In this document: piece after piece, positions 8,771 through 16,864 of the stretch
How the letters are laid out: each line of letters begins with the position of its first letter
Numbering within the stretch: the stretch's first letter is position 1
Assembly: GCA_963718635.1 (NCBI GenBank)
Contig: OY970367.1
Location: 620,001 to 684,000 of the forward strand
Reading direction: 5' to 3'
From: JAIOQJ01 sp963718635
GTDB taxonomy: Bacteria; Planctomycetota; Planctomycetia; Gemmatales; Gemmataceae
DNA: 64,000 nucleotides
Translations under genes and position numbers: made by a program
Notes under the pieces: generated by a model
Seen by the model: the letters and a program-made list of their open reading frames with translations, nothing else
Database searches by the model: none
Told to the model about the DNA's origin: nothing

Positions 8771-10057
8771 CTATGACTTTATGCGTGAGGTCCGATGATC
8801 GGGAGTGGTGAAATAGCCGTCCCAATCGCGTTCGAGTTTGTTAAGTGCTTCGCCGTCGATGCCGAAGTCTTGGGGCCCGATACAGCTTAATTCGACTAGT
8901 CCGTGACGGTGGAGGAGTTTCAGATCGTCGTAAACCTGTTCGTCATTAGGGAGAGTTTCCGCCACGCGCAGGCCTCGCGGCCAGAGGGGCCGTAAGCGCG
9001 TGAGAGCGAGCCGCATATATTCTTCCTTCGCTTCGACTTCGTAACCCGTCGGATGCTTGAACAGCGGATTGCCTGCCGGGCTATCTTCTGGGAGACGCTC
9101 CAGGCATGAAGCTACGATCAAATTGCCAAATTCCGCGAGATCGGGAAGCCTTTTAGAAAACGACCCTTTGGTAAGAATCGGTGAATGCAGTTGCCGAAAG
9201 CAAAGCAGGTCCACCACATCATTGTTCGTATCTTCTGCAATCTCTTCGATAACAAGCCGAGGCGCCAAGTCTTCTGGAATGCGACCCGAACCATAATTGA
9301 AGTCGGCATCGGCTACATATTCAAGGTCGTACGCCTGCGCGAGTGCCAGAAATTCGCTGCGCCAGTACGGATGGTTGTCGGCACTGAGAAATTCATGGCC
9401 TACCCAAGTCATATCGCCCTCGGCGACAAAGACGAACTCGTTGACTAATAGCCGTGAATAAGGATGTTCCAAACCTGTTAAAGCGGATACAACTTTTGCC
9501 GCAACATGTTGAGCCAGCTCGGCGCGGGCTCGAAGGCTTGTACCGTTTGCTGTGCGGGCGAGCAGAAAGTCGCGGACCAGGCCGCGGATGTTCCAACCGG
9601 GTCGCGTGTTGTAATTGAGATAGAGCAGTCCGCCCGGAGCCAAACGTTGGCCGCAAAGTTCCAAGAGATGATCGCGGATGTTATGGGGCACCCAGGAGAA
9701 AACGCCATGCGCGATAATGTAGTCGAACTGGCCGGAAAGTTGCTCCGCGGTACCAGAAAAATCGGCGGCAACGAATTCGATATTGGGCAAGTTCAAGGCA
9801 GACTGGCGGGAGCGCGCAAGTTCAATTTGGCTGCTCGCTCCATCGACACCGACGAACGAAGCATGCTGGCGATAGTAGGCGAGAGGCAAAAGATTGCCGC
9901 CGTTGCCGCAGCCGAGCTCGAGCACCCGGTAGGAATCGAGACGGGGACGCGGCCCCCCATGCAACATGGAAGCGAGTGCGAGCCGTTCGGGTGCAGTGAA
10001 CTCAATGGGGAAGCAGCGATAGGGCAGTTCGTCGTAGGGGTTGGGGGGTGAGGTCAT
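8771..10057 (-). CDS. SAM-dependent methyltransferase with methyltransferase regulatory domain
   Basis: About 428 residues. The N-terminal half is a class I methyltransferase: ELGCGNGGNLLPLAYY (SAM loop), FVGVDGASSQIE (acidic loop), FVAADFSG, and FDYIIAHGVFSWVP. The middle (GHEFLSADNHPYWRSEF and neighbours) resembles the methyltransferase regulatory domain (PF10119), and a helical C-terminus includes a YDDLKLLHRHGLVEL winged-helix-like stretch. The start at 10057 (MTSPPNPYDELPY, the usual family N-terminus) overlaps the DUF3396 stop by four bases (ATGA), which indicates translational coupling; a longer frame begins at 10093. A small-molecule or protein substrate inside a T6SS-type cluster is unknown. 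Confidence 0.85.
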   Translation of the reverse strand: MTSPPNPYDELPYRCFPIEFTAPERLALASMLHGGPRPRLDSYRVLELGCGNGGNLLPLAYYRQHASFVGVDGASSQIELARSRQSALNLPNIEFVAADFSGTAEQLSGQFDYIIAHGVFSWVPHNIRDHLLELCGQRLAPGGLLYLNYNTRPGWNIRGLVRDFLLARTANGTSLRARAELAQHVAAKVVSALTGLEHPYSRLLVNEFVFVAEGDMTWVGHEFLSADNHPYWRSEFLALAQAYDLEYVADADFNYGSGRIPEDLAPRLVIEEIAEDTNNDVVDLLCFRQLHSPILTKGSFSKRLPDLAEFGNLIVASCLERLPEDSPAGNPLFKHPTGYEVEAKEEYMRLALTRLRPLWPRGLRVAETLPNDEQVYDDLKLLHRHGLVELSCIGPQDFGIDGEALNKLERDWDGYFTTPDHRTSRIKS

Positions 10058-11022
10058 CGCCAGCCCGCCGGGTTGATGAACCGCCGGATCCAACCAATAG
10101 TGTTGCCATTCTTCACCCAGCGCTCGCTTGAAAAGTCCGGGTGCGCGGTCAGGAATAAGGGTTCGAGCACACGAGCCACCGCATAGTATGGATCAAGACT
10201 ATTGTCTGGCCGGTGCTGGTCGCCAACGACAGGCTGCGGACCGGCAATCAGCACAGTGCCATGCTGGCGCTTCTCAATCTGTACGTTCGGCGTTGCCGCC
10301 AACTGGGCCAAAGCCTCGGGAATGCCGGGAGTTGCAGCAAATTTATTGCCGACAATCGTAATCCAGTTAACGCCCTTGATGCCTTTATTCATGAGCGGGA
10401 GGGTACCGTTCAAGTCTTCCACGTCTACTCCCCAGAAACGGCGAGCCTGTGCGTAGATGGCGTCGAAAGCTTCTCCTTTGAGCCAGGGATCATAAACGAA
10501 AACTAGCCCACCATGCCCCGAAAAAAACTCGACGTTATCAGCGATTGCACTCGTAGCGTTTCGAAGTATCTCAGTGTCAGATCCGAGTGGGAGCAGTATT
10601 CGAACGAATGCGCGGAGACCCATCGAACGAAGATGGATGCGCTGGCAAGCGAAACTCCAGCTTCCATTCGGATCGTCAATTTCTCTCCTATCCCAACATC
10701 GAATCTCGAAAGCTCTGCTGTCGCGAATTCGTTGACGGACTGGTTCAAGGTAAGGTCGCCGAATGCGCACTGCCGCCGCACTCCGGCCGCTCGCCGTCAG
10801 TGCCGGTTGAGCGAGCGGCGACCAATACTCTAACTCAGCGATCTTATAGTCCACTAAACGATCGACGGGACACATGCGGTTGTACAGGTCGATCAAATAT
10901 TCGAGTTCCCGCTCAGACGGTCCACGAAGATACACCGTTAGGTCAAGCATCACCTTAGATGCGATTTTGCCAGCCGCAAAAAACGGTGTAATCAGTTGAA
11001 TCGGCCGGCCTAAAAGAGCCAT
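10054..11022 (-). CDS. DUF3396 / type VI immunity family protein
   Basis: 322 residues, soluble. The central and C-terminal portions hold the DUF3396 hallmarks: FFSGHGGLVFVYDPWL, ARRFWGVDVEDLN, and the very characteristic GIKGVNWITIVG. DUF3396 proteins are known or proposed type VI immunity proteins. The start at 11022 lies three bases after the SUKH stop codon; an internal Met at 10950 (MLDLTVYLRG) is also possible. Position directly downstream of a PAAR-like effector and a SUKH gene supports a role in self-protection; which toxin it would neutralise is not shown. Confidence 0.8.
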   Translation of the reverse strand: MALLGRPIQLITPFFAAGKIASKVMLDLTVYLRGPSERELEYLIDLYNRMCPVDRLVDYKIAELEYWSPLAQPALTASGRSAAAVRIRRPYLEPVRQRIRDSRAFEIRCWDRREIDDPNGSWSFACQRIHLRSMGLRAFVRILLPLGSDTEILRNATSAIADNVEFFSGHGGLVFVYDPWLKGEAFDAIYAQARRFWGVDVEDLNGTLPLMNKGIKGVNWITIVGNKFAATPGIPEALAQLAATPNVQIEKRQHGTVLIAGPQPVVGDQHRPDNSLDPYYAVARVLEPLFLTAHPDFSSERWVKNGNTIGWIRRFINPAGWR

Positions 11023-11025
11023 GAC

Positions 11026-11595
11026 TTAGTCCTGAGTTTCGTCATCGTCACCATCATCGTCGGAAATGCCATCTTTCTCGTCTTTTATCAGTTCCTGCAT
11101 CAACTTGAAATCGTGGCGAAGAAAGGACGTGAAGTCTTTGAATCGCCGTTCTGCTTCGCCGTAATCGTACATTACGAAATCCATCTCACCGTCTTTGCGG
11201 ACTTTATTAGGATCCAAGACTAGATAACTGTTCTCGTCCTTCCCGAGGAGAATGGGAACGGCGTCTTGAAGGAAGGGGTTTTTGTCATCGTCTTCGAAAA
11301 GTAGGTCGCCCAAATCCTTGACCCGTTTCTTGACCCAGGCACTGGTTTGGTCTTCAACCGAGAGCAGTTTGGCGCCGCCCGCGAAGTTACTCCATCCATT
11401 ATGCAGTTCGAGGAAAGCGCGGTAGCTAGGGGGCAACGGTTTTCCGAGGATGCTTTCGAGTTTGCCGATCTGTTGCGGAGACGCGGGTCCACCGAGGTCA
11501 TGCGGAGTCTCCTCATCCATCGCGAGTCGATCGTACTCGCGCTTGGCCTCCGCGAGATCGTGAATCAGTTTCGCAAGGTCGACCTGATTTTTCAT
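11026..11595 (-). CDS. SMI1/KNR4 (SUKH) family immunity protein
   Basis: 189 residues with the SUKH-1 core: PASPQQIGKLESILGKPLPP, SYRAFLELHNGWSNF, GAKLLSVEDQ and later FVMYDYGEAERRFKDFTSFL. The acidic tail (DDDGDDDETQD) may help bind a basic toxin domain. SUKH proteins are the commonest immunity superfamily and are frequently paired with nuclease toxins. Here it begins 12 bases after the stop of the PAAR-like gene whose C-terminus looks like an HNH nuclease, so I infer it is the cognate immunity protein. Confidence 0.85.
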   Translation of the reverse strand: MKNQVDLAKLIHDLAEAKREYDRLAMDEETPHDLGGPASPQQIGKLESILGKPLPPSYRAFLELHNGWSNFAGGAKLLSVEDQTSAWVKKRVKDLGDLLFEDDDKNPFLQDAVPILLGKDENSYLVLDPNKVRKDGEMDFVMYDYGEAERRFKDFTSFLRHDFKLMQELIKDEKDGISDDDGDDDETQD

Positions 11596-11607
11596 TGCAG
11601 TTCTCCC

Positions 11608-12546
11608 TTAGGCGCAACAGTCCGGCTTGACGCCCGTATGCTTATCAGAACCAGTGGTTTCAAACTTTTTCATTTCGCCGCCAATCCAAGAATTTGGGCC
11701 GCTTGACATCCAACGAAGGTTGGATGCGCTGGATGGGTGGCCCCCCAACTGGATCTCTTGAATATGATCGGGGCTAAAACCTTCGTAGTTGTTGGCTTTG
11801 GCCTTGTTGCGCAAATGTTGTTCGCAGCCGGGTGATACAGGACAAAAGCCAAGGTCAGGAGGCTTACCCGCGCGAGCCTTGGCATTTAGACTGGCGCAAG
11901 CGTTATCGGCCTTCCTTCGCATCTTTTCGTACGATTTGCGAGCTCTTTTCGGTGACTGGCCTTCCTTGCGTTTTTTCTTCGCATCTGAGTTAATACTGGC
12001 ACACTTGGCGCAAATCTCTTCTTTTTCGCATTTCGTGAATTTCTTCGCCCCTTTTTTGGCAGGTGCATTTGCACATTTGATCGGCAAGGGGTTTTCCCCA
12101 CCCTGATTGGCCTGGGATACACCGTTCATGGTTGCGCCCGTATTGGGAGGACTCCCGCTTGGGCCGCAATTATTCAGCATCGGATCGCTAAGCTGATGAA
12201 CATTCTTGCCTTCAATATTCACAGTCATAGAACCGGGGGCAATAAACTTGGCCGGGCCGTGGCAGTTGGCCGAGATCAAACCGCCGCCAGTACCCTTGCT
12301 CGCCATGTCGCCGATGCTTTCGAACGTGGCGCCTCGTATACCGACAGCGTTGCCTTCGATCTCAACAGTGGTCGAGTAACCTTGCGGTGATAGTTCCGAC
12401 TTGGCAATGTTCGGGAGCGGAGCAGGCACGAACGGCGCCGGGGGCCCAGGCATCTTACAGATATTCGGAATTGTCGCTTTGGCGACGCCGTGGCTGCCTT
12501 TGGTGACAGGTGTCTTCGGAGGGTTAACGCCAACGCTGATGCCCAT
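11608..12546 (-). CDS. PAAR-like (DUF4150) T6SS effector with C-terminal HNH-like nuclease tail
   Basis: 312 residues. Residues 1-150 form a DUF4150/PAAR-like domain (VNPPKTPVTKGSHGVAKAT, KSELSPQGYSTTVEIEG, GGLISANCHGPAKFIAPGSM, VNIEGKNVHQLSDPMLNN), the spike-tip module loaded on VgrG. A basic, Cys-rich middle (CEKEEICAKCAS and Lys/Arg runs) follows. The C-terminus, GFSPDHIQEIQLGGHPSSA then SNLRWMSSGPNSWIG, has the DH...LGG...NL layout of HNH/treble-clef toxin nucleases. I therefore read it as a specialised effector that would be delivered to other cells and cut nucleic acid. The SUKH and DUF3396 genes downstream are candidate immunity genes. Catalytic assignment of the DH pair is inferred. 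Confidence 0.8.
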   Translation of the reverse strand: MGISVGVNPPKTPVTKGSHGVAKATIPNICKMPGPPAPFVPAPLPNIAKSELSPQGYSTTVEIEGNAVGIRGATFESIGDMASKGTGGGLISANCHGPAKFIAPGSMTVNIEGKNVHQLSDPMLNNCGPSGSPPNTGATMNGVSQANQGGENPLPIKCANAPAKKGAKKFTKCEKEEICAKCASINSDAKKKRKEGQSPKRARKSYEKMRRKADNACASLNAKARAGKPPDLGFCPVSPGCEQHLRNKAKANNYEGFSPDHIQEIQLGGHPSSASNLRWMSSGPNSWIGGEMKKFETTGSDKHTGVKPDCCA

Positions 12547-12564
12547 GACGGCTGCCCCTGTATT

Positions 12565-13605
12565 TTAAGTCTTTCCAACAGTCTCAAGTATCAAGGCCGC
12601 TCGAAGACCCCGTTCGGAACTCGCCCACAGCATTACACGCGCCTTAGCCGGGGATTGACACGCCAACACGGCAAACAACGGCCCTGAGGCCGCCCCGACA
12701 TCGCCCCAGCAATCCGCCGGCGAGCGATACGCGGTCGGGTCATCGAAATATGGACTCAGGCGCAGACAGACAAAACCCCATTCCTCGCTGCGATAGCGTT
12801 CGCCATTGATGTCGCAAAAAATCTCGTTAATACGTTCGCCGGGTAATCGTAGGCCACTCACCGCATTTTGCACTGTCGCAGTTAACCCTTCCCCAAAGCA
12901 CATATCGTTCGTCTTGATCAGCTTAGTTTCTTTGCCCAGGGACACAGTATGCACTTGTGCCAGACTTCGAAGCCGCGAACTTTCGCGAGCCCGTTCGGTC
13001 ATCAGCAGGCAAAAGCCGGCTCCCTCACCGGGAACGAAACCGGATCGGGATACCTCGCCAACCAGTTGCCGGTTCGCGTCGAGCCATTCAATCGTTTCGG
13101 CTTGGAAATAACTATCGACGCCCCCGACCAAACAGACATCGAATGAACCTTGGCGCATTTTCGTCACTGCTTCGGCAAGTGCCGAAAGACCGGCGGCATG
13201 GCCTTCAGCGCAAACGCACACATCCGCTAGCCGAATCGGAAGCCCTTCAAGGCGCTTCATCCCATCGCCGATCTTATCGGCGTCGGCTTGGCTGAAGCCG
13301 GGTCGAAATTCAGGAAGGCCGAGATACAGAGGCAACTCCGAGAAACTTCCACCCGCGACGACCAGGGGCAGACATGCTTCGCGCAACGCGGTTCCCGCCA
13401 GAGCAAGCAGCCGTCCAGGTCCCATTGAACGCGAGTCGAGTTCCGGATCGATCGCCGCCGGCACCAAATCGCCCACGCTGTCAACCATGAACGGATGCCG
13501 CGCGGTGGCGATTACACCCGCCCGCACGGCCGCCGCGGACGGTGCTGCTTGCAGCCCCAACGGCGTCCGAGCCCCAACAGAGACAATATGTATAGGAATG
13601 GACAT
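12565..13605 (-). CDS. Ketosynthase-like (thiolase-fold) protein of a T6SS cluster
   Basis: About 346 residues when started at 13605 (MSIPIHIVSVGARTPLG, the usual beta-ketoacyl synthase N-terminus; a longer frame reaches 13662). It follows the thiolase fold: VCVCAEGHAAGLSALAEA, FDVCLVGGVDSYF, SGFVPGEGAGFCLLMTE. A Cys lies in the nucleophile region, but the usual HGTGT segment reads CDINGERYRSEE and the GHxxGAxG segment reads WGDVGAASGP, so both catalytic His are missing. Proteins like this are found beside DUF2169 and PAAR genes in type VI loci, where they are unlikely to make fatty acids. Role unknown; a scaffolding or effector-modifying function is possible. Confidence 0.7.
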   Translation of the reverse strand: MSIPIHIVSVGARTPLGLQAAPSAAAVRAGVIATARHPFMVDSVGDLVPAAIDPELDSRSMGPGRLLALAGTALREACLPLVVAGGSFSELPLYLGLPEFRPGFSQADADKIGDGMKRLEGLPIRLADVCVCAEGHAAGLSALAEAVTKMRQGSFDVCLVGGVDSYFQAETIEWLDANRQLVGEVSRSGFVPGEGAGFCLLMTERARESSRLRSLAQVHTVSLGKETKLIKTNDMCFGEGLTATVQNAVSGLRLPGERINEIFCDINGERYRSEEWGFVCLRLSPYFDDPTAYRSPADCWGDVGAASGPLFAVLACQSPAKARVMLWASSERGLRAALILETVGKT

Positions 13606-13630
13606 ACCCGCTCTTTCAGAACACACCAAC

Positions 13631-14635
13631 CTACTGAACTGACGAATGATGCGGCTTCTCACTCACCACCGTCTCATCCAGATAATCGCCATTCGTGCGA
13701 ACCATCAACACGGACTGCCACACCATCATAACTCGCGGAATATCGGGCTCGATGATAACCGTCGAAAGCGTGCCTTGATGCTCTTCGGTACGGCCGTCGA
13801 TGCGGGTTCGAAAGCGAAAATATACCTTCGGCAGAACAAAGCTCAGCTTGCCGCTTGGCGTCAGGTTTTCGAGCTCGACGGGTTCGCCGCCGCGCAGGTG
13901 GCTTTCCGAGCGTTGATCCGCAGGCGCAAAGCAACGAGCGAGGATTCCAATCGGCGGGCAGCAACGGGTAGCGACTCTTGCGCCACGCTTCATCGTAAGT
14001 GCCTTGCAACTCCCGGCGTGGCGACCAATAACTATCAATGGGGCCGAAGCCTGCTGGGCCTGCTTTTTCCAAGCGTCCGCTGGGGTATTCGAAGTTTGGC
14101 AGCAGCTTGCCCGCCTGAGGCACTAATCCACAGCCAAAGGGGTTGGCGCGTCGAACCGTTGTTTCTTTGGATCGGGTTCAGCGCGATCCCATCCGCCAAA
14201 CGCTCGCTCGTAGACGATCGGAACCTGGCTGATAGGTTCGGTACCGGAGGCAGCTAAGCCAAGCGCTCCTTGTTTCCAGATTCGATTGCCGACGACCTTG
14301 ATGGTTTTGCGAATATCGCCAACGCGGAGAGAGACTAAGAATTCGGCGACCGGTTTGCCCTTGGGTGCATGAGCCACGCCATTGAGTAAGACATCGGTCG
14401 TCGGCTTGGGACTCACCAATTCGGCATCGTATTTCAGGCTCGAGGCGCCATCTTCGCCATTGTATTCGGGGATGAGCAACGGCTTGCTTTGCTCTTCGGC
14501 GAGCGTTAGAGCACCGTTCGCTTTGATGTCGTAAGTGGCCTTAACGGCCACGATCCATTCGTGGACGCCCTCTTTGTCTCGCCCCCAAATTCTGTCCACG
14601 CCGTAGGGCGTGTTGTTGACAATGGCCCACATCAA
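13631..14635 (-). pseudogene. DUF2169 T6SS adaptor-like protein, frameshifted twice
   Basis: DUF2169 proteins occur with PAAR/VgrG genes and are thought to help load effectors. The N-terminal frame (14635 leftward) gives WAIVNNTPYGVDRIWGRDKEG, HEWIVAVKATYDI and VPIVYERAFGGWDRAEPDP. It breaks near 14147, where RFDA should continue into NPFGCGLVPQAGKLLPNFEY. That second frame carries PAGFGPIDSYWSPRRELQGT, TYDEAWRKSRYPLLPADWNP and breaks again near 13920-13945; the last frame supplies HLRGGEPVELENLTPSGKL and the C-terminus. The concatenated length, about 333 residues, suits the family. All blocks are in the right order, so sequence error is the simplest reading. Confidence 0.8.
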
Positions 14636-14662
14636 AGAGATCTCATTCCGAATGGTTGCTCG

Positions 14663-15177
14663 TCAATTGATCTGCACCGACCCGCCAGTTATTCGATTCA
14701 CCCCGCTCGATCGGCTTAATAGATACTCGCCGCGAATGAGCACTTTGCCGGCTTTAGTAAGAGTGATGCTCGCTTGGCCGCATCGGAGTTCGATCTCTTG
14801 TTCGGCGGTGAATACAAGGCGTTCGGCATCGCGATGCACTTCGACCGTCGGCGCCGGAACAGGGTGATGAATCAGTCCGATTATGATCGGCTCGCGCGGA
14901 TCGCCGGACTCAAACATCAAAGCAACTTCGCGACCTTGATCAGCAGACGTCAGGGCAACTGTCGAACGGGCAGGCAAACCTTCCGAACCCCATCCCGCGA
15001 AAACGACGCAAGGGCGCCCGAATCATCGAACCGACTCAGTGCGCCGACAACGATGCCATCGATGCGCGGCAGGTCGTTTCGCCCTTCCAGCAACACCTCG
15101 GTGAGCGGGTAGGAATCATTCTCGCTCACTTCCCGCCGCATGAACGGTGTCCTCGAATCGGCCCAATGGTGACTCAC
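14663..15177 (-). pseudogene. DUF6484 family protein, frameshifted
   Basis: Two frames. The first (from 15177) gives LTEVLLEGRNDLPRIDGIVV and GALSRFDDSGA; one base is missing near 15005-15012, after which the protein continues as CVVFAGWGSEGLPARSTVAL, GREVALMFESGDPREPIIIG and the conserved end ASITLTKAGKVLIRGEYLLS plus RSSGVNRITGGSVQIN. DUF6484 proteins are beta-rich companions of DUF2169 in type VI effector clusters. It is the first gene of the cluster, about 170 residues, ending 27 bases before DUF2169. Confidence 0.75.
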
Positions 15178-15256
15178 TTACAAGATATGGAATAGCCCGA
15201 TTTTGCGGACACGATTCGCGAACGAAGGCACGGGAAAGGCCGGGAGCCCGTCCCCA

Positions 15257-15333
15257 CGTCAGTGGCGGCAGGCCCTCCCGGCCTGCCATGACCAGCGTCA
15301 GTGGCGGCAGGCCTCCCGGCCTGCCGTAAACAG
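15257..15333. repeat. Two tandem GGCAGGCC palindromes
   Basis: Two head-to-tail copies (15257-15295 and 15296-15333) of a 38-39 base unit, CGTCAGTGGCGGCAGGCC followed by TCCCGGCCTGCC, each forming a hairpin. They separate the T6SS-type cluster from the thrC-dapB group, and could mark a transcription boundary. Confidence 0.7.
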
Positions 15334-15342
15334 CGACAAGAC

Positions 15343-15996
15343 CTATGTTCGGCGTCGAAACAATCGTTTAACGACGAAGAGGAACAGAGCGATCATCAGA
15401 CACGCACCGGCCACCTGCCCAGCCTTGTACGCAACTGAGTTGGGCTTTTCCTCTGTCGATAAAGGTGCATTCGGTCGGATAACTGGGGTCGGAGTCTCAA
15501 TAAAATTGAAAGAGTTCATGACCGCTTCGAACTCGGGTGATTTCTCGATCTGGTTCTCACCCATCACCACGATTTGATATAAGAAGCCGTTTGCAAAGAA
15601 AATCCGTACTGCTCCAGTCCATTTATCGTCTCGCAGACCTTCGGCTTGATAGGCTTTTACGCCACGATAGGTAATGAACCTGCCTCCGGTTTTGATGAAT
15701 TGCGGAGGTGAAAACGCTATTTCTTCGACCCCGGTAACGAAGCGCTGACTCAACTCCTGGCCCTTCGGTTGTTGAGAGCAGCCGAGAACGACAAACCAAC
15801 CTTTGTCGTTCTCGGCCATGAAAACGCGACCCGGAGTGGCGTCCTCTGTCCACTTCCAGTTCGGTCCAGGCAAAGTGAATTTGCATTTATAAGCGTCGAA
15901 AGAGCGCGTTTGTTCCTCGGCCTTCACAGGTTGGGCCATTACAGTAGCCAACAAGCATAAAGGAATGGCTCGAATTGCACGCGGGAAAATAGGCAT
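15343..15996 (-). CDS. Secreted/membrane-anchored protein of unknown function
   Basis: About 217 residues from the start at 15996 (MPIFPRAIRAIPLCLLATVM, a signal peptide ending near VKA-EE); a longer frame begins at 16029. The exported domain reads YKCKFTLPGPNWKWTEDATP and VFMAENDKGWFVVLGC; FFANGFLYQIVVMG resembles small extracytoplasmic domains seen in planctomycete hypotheticals. A C-terminal membrane helix (AGACLMIALFLFVVKRLF) is followed by an Arg-rich end, so the domain probably faces the periplasm. It follows dapB by 39 bases. No family recognised with confidence. Confidence 0.65.
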   Translation of the reverse strand: MPIFPRAIRAIPLCLLATVMAQPVKAEEQTRSFDAYKCKFTLPGPNWKWTEDATPGRVFMAENDKGWFVVLGCSQQPKGQELSQRFVTGVEEIAFSPPQFIKTGGRFITYRGVKAYQAEGLRDDKWTGAVRIFFANGFLYQIVVMGENQIEKSPEFEAVMNSFNFIETPTPVIRPNAPLSTEEKPNSVAYKAGQVAGACLMIALFLFVVKRLFRRRT

Positions 15997-16035
15997 TCGC
16001 ACTCCATAATTTACGACTATGAATCCCATACGCTT

Positions 16036-16830
16036 TCAAATCCCGAGCACATCATTCATCGAATACATTCCCGCACCTTTGCTGGCCAGGAATTTGGCGG
16101 CCAGCAACGCGCCGCGGGCGTAGCTGTCGCGGCTGTATCCTTTGTGGACCAGTTCCATCGTCTCGCCCAGGGCGCTGAAAATGATCGTATGCTCGCCGAC
16201 GTTGTCGCCGGCGCGCACCGCGTGGATGCCGATCTCAGTGAGAGGACGCTCGCCTACGAGGCCCTCTCGGCCATGGCGCAGTTCCGTTTGGCCCATCGCC
16301 TGTTGAACGATCTTGGCGAAGTGCCCGGCCGTGCCGCTCGGCGAGTCTTTTTTGAACCGATGATGGCGCTCGATGATTTCCACATCGAAACCTTTGCCTG
16401 CCAGCATCGTGCCAGCATCTTTGACCAATTTGAACAAAACGTTGACGACCAAGCTGAAATTGGCAGAGTAGAGAATCGCTGTCTGATGAGCAGCGGCTTC
16501 GATGTCGGCTCGTTGCTGCGGCGTGTGCCCAGTAGTTGCGACAACCAGCGGAATCTTTCGGCCTGTACATTGGGCGAGAATCGTCATCGTCCCTTCCGGC
16601 ATCGAAAAATCGATGACGGCTTCGGGATGGACGTTATCGGGGAGTGACCCGGTAACTTTTAGACCTGTGGCGTCGATGCCGGCCAATTCGCCGGCATCTT
16701 TCCCTTGGTTCGGGTGCTTGGCCCAATCGATAGCAGCGATTACGTCAAGTTCTGAGTCTTCGGCAGCGAGGGCAATAAGCCGTTGGCCCATGCGCCCGCA
16801 GGCGCCATTGATGGCGATTTTGGTTTTCAT
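16036..16830 (-). CDS. dapB: 4-hydroxy-tetrahydrodipicolinate reductase
   Basis: Catalyses the NAD(P)H-dependent reduction step of lysine/diaminopimelate synthesis. 264 residues, full length. The Rossmann motif GACGRMGQRL opens the protein; VIDFSMPEGT and VVATTGHTPQQ follow, and the catalytic block EIIERHHRFKKDSPSGTA holds the His and Lys of the active site. The C-terminus has AVRAGDNVGEHTIIF. It starts 34 bases after the threonine synthase stop, so the lysine and threonine branches of aspartate-family synthesis are encoded side by side. Confidence 0.95.
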   Translation of the reverse strand: MKTKIAINGACGRMGQRLIALAAEDSELDVIAAIDWAKHPNQGKDAGELAGIDATGLKVTGSLPDNVHPEAVIDFSMPEGTMTILAQCTGRKIPLVVATTGHTPQQRADIEAAAHQTAILYSANFSLVVNVLFKLVKDAGTMLAGKGFDVEIIERHHRFKKDSPSGTAGHFAKIVQQAMGQTELRHGREGLVGERPLTEIGIHAVRAGDNVGEHTIIFSALGETMELVHKGYSRDSYARGALLAAKFLASKGAGMYSMNDVLGI

Positions 16831-16864
16831 TGGTCGTTACCGTAGTTGACGAAGCGAACTGAAT

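Noticed and set aside
16144..16647. Plus-strand frame inside dapB
   Set aside because: Fully antisense to a well-conserved dapB; no independent support.
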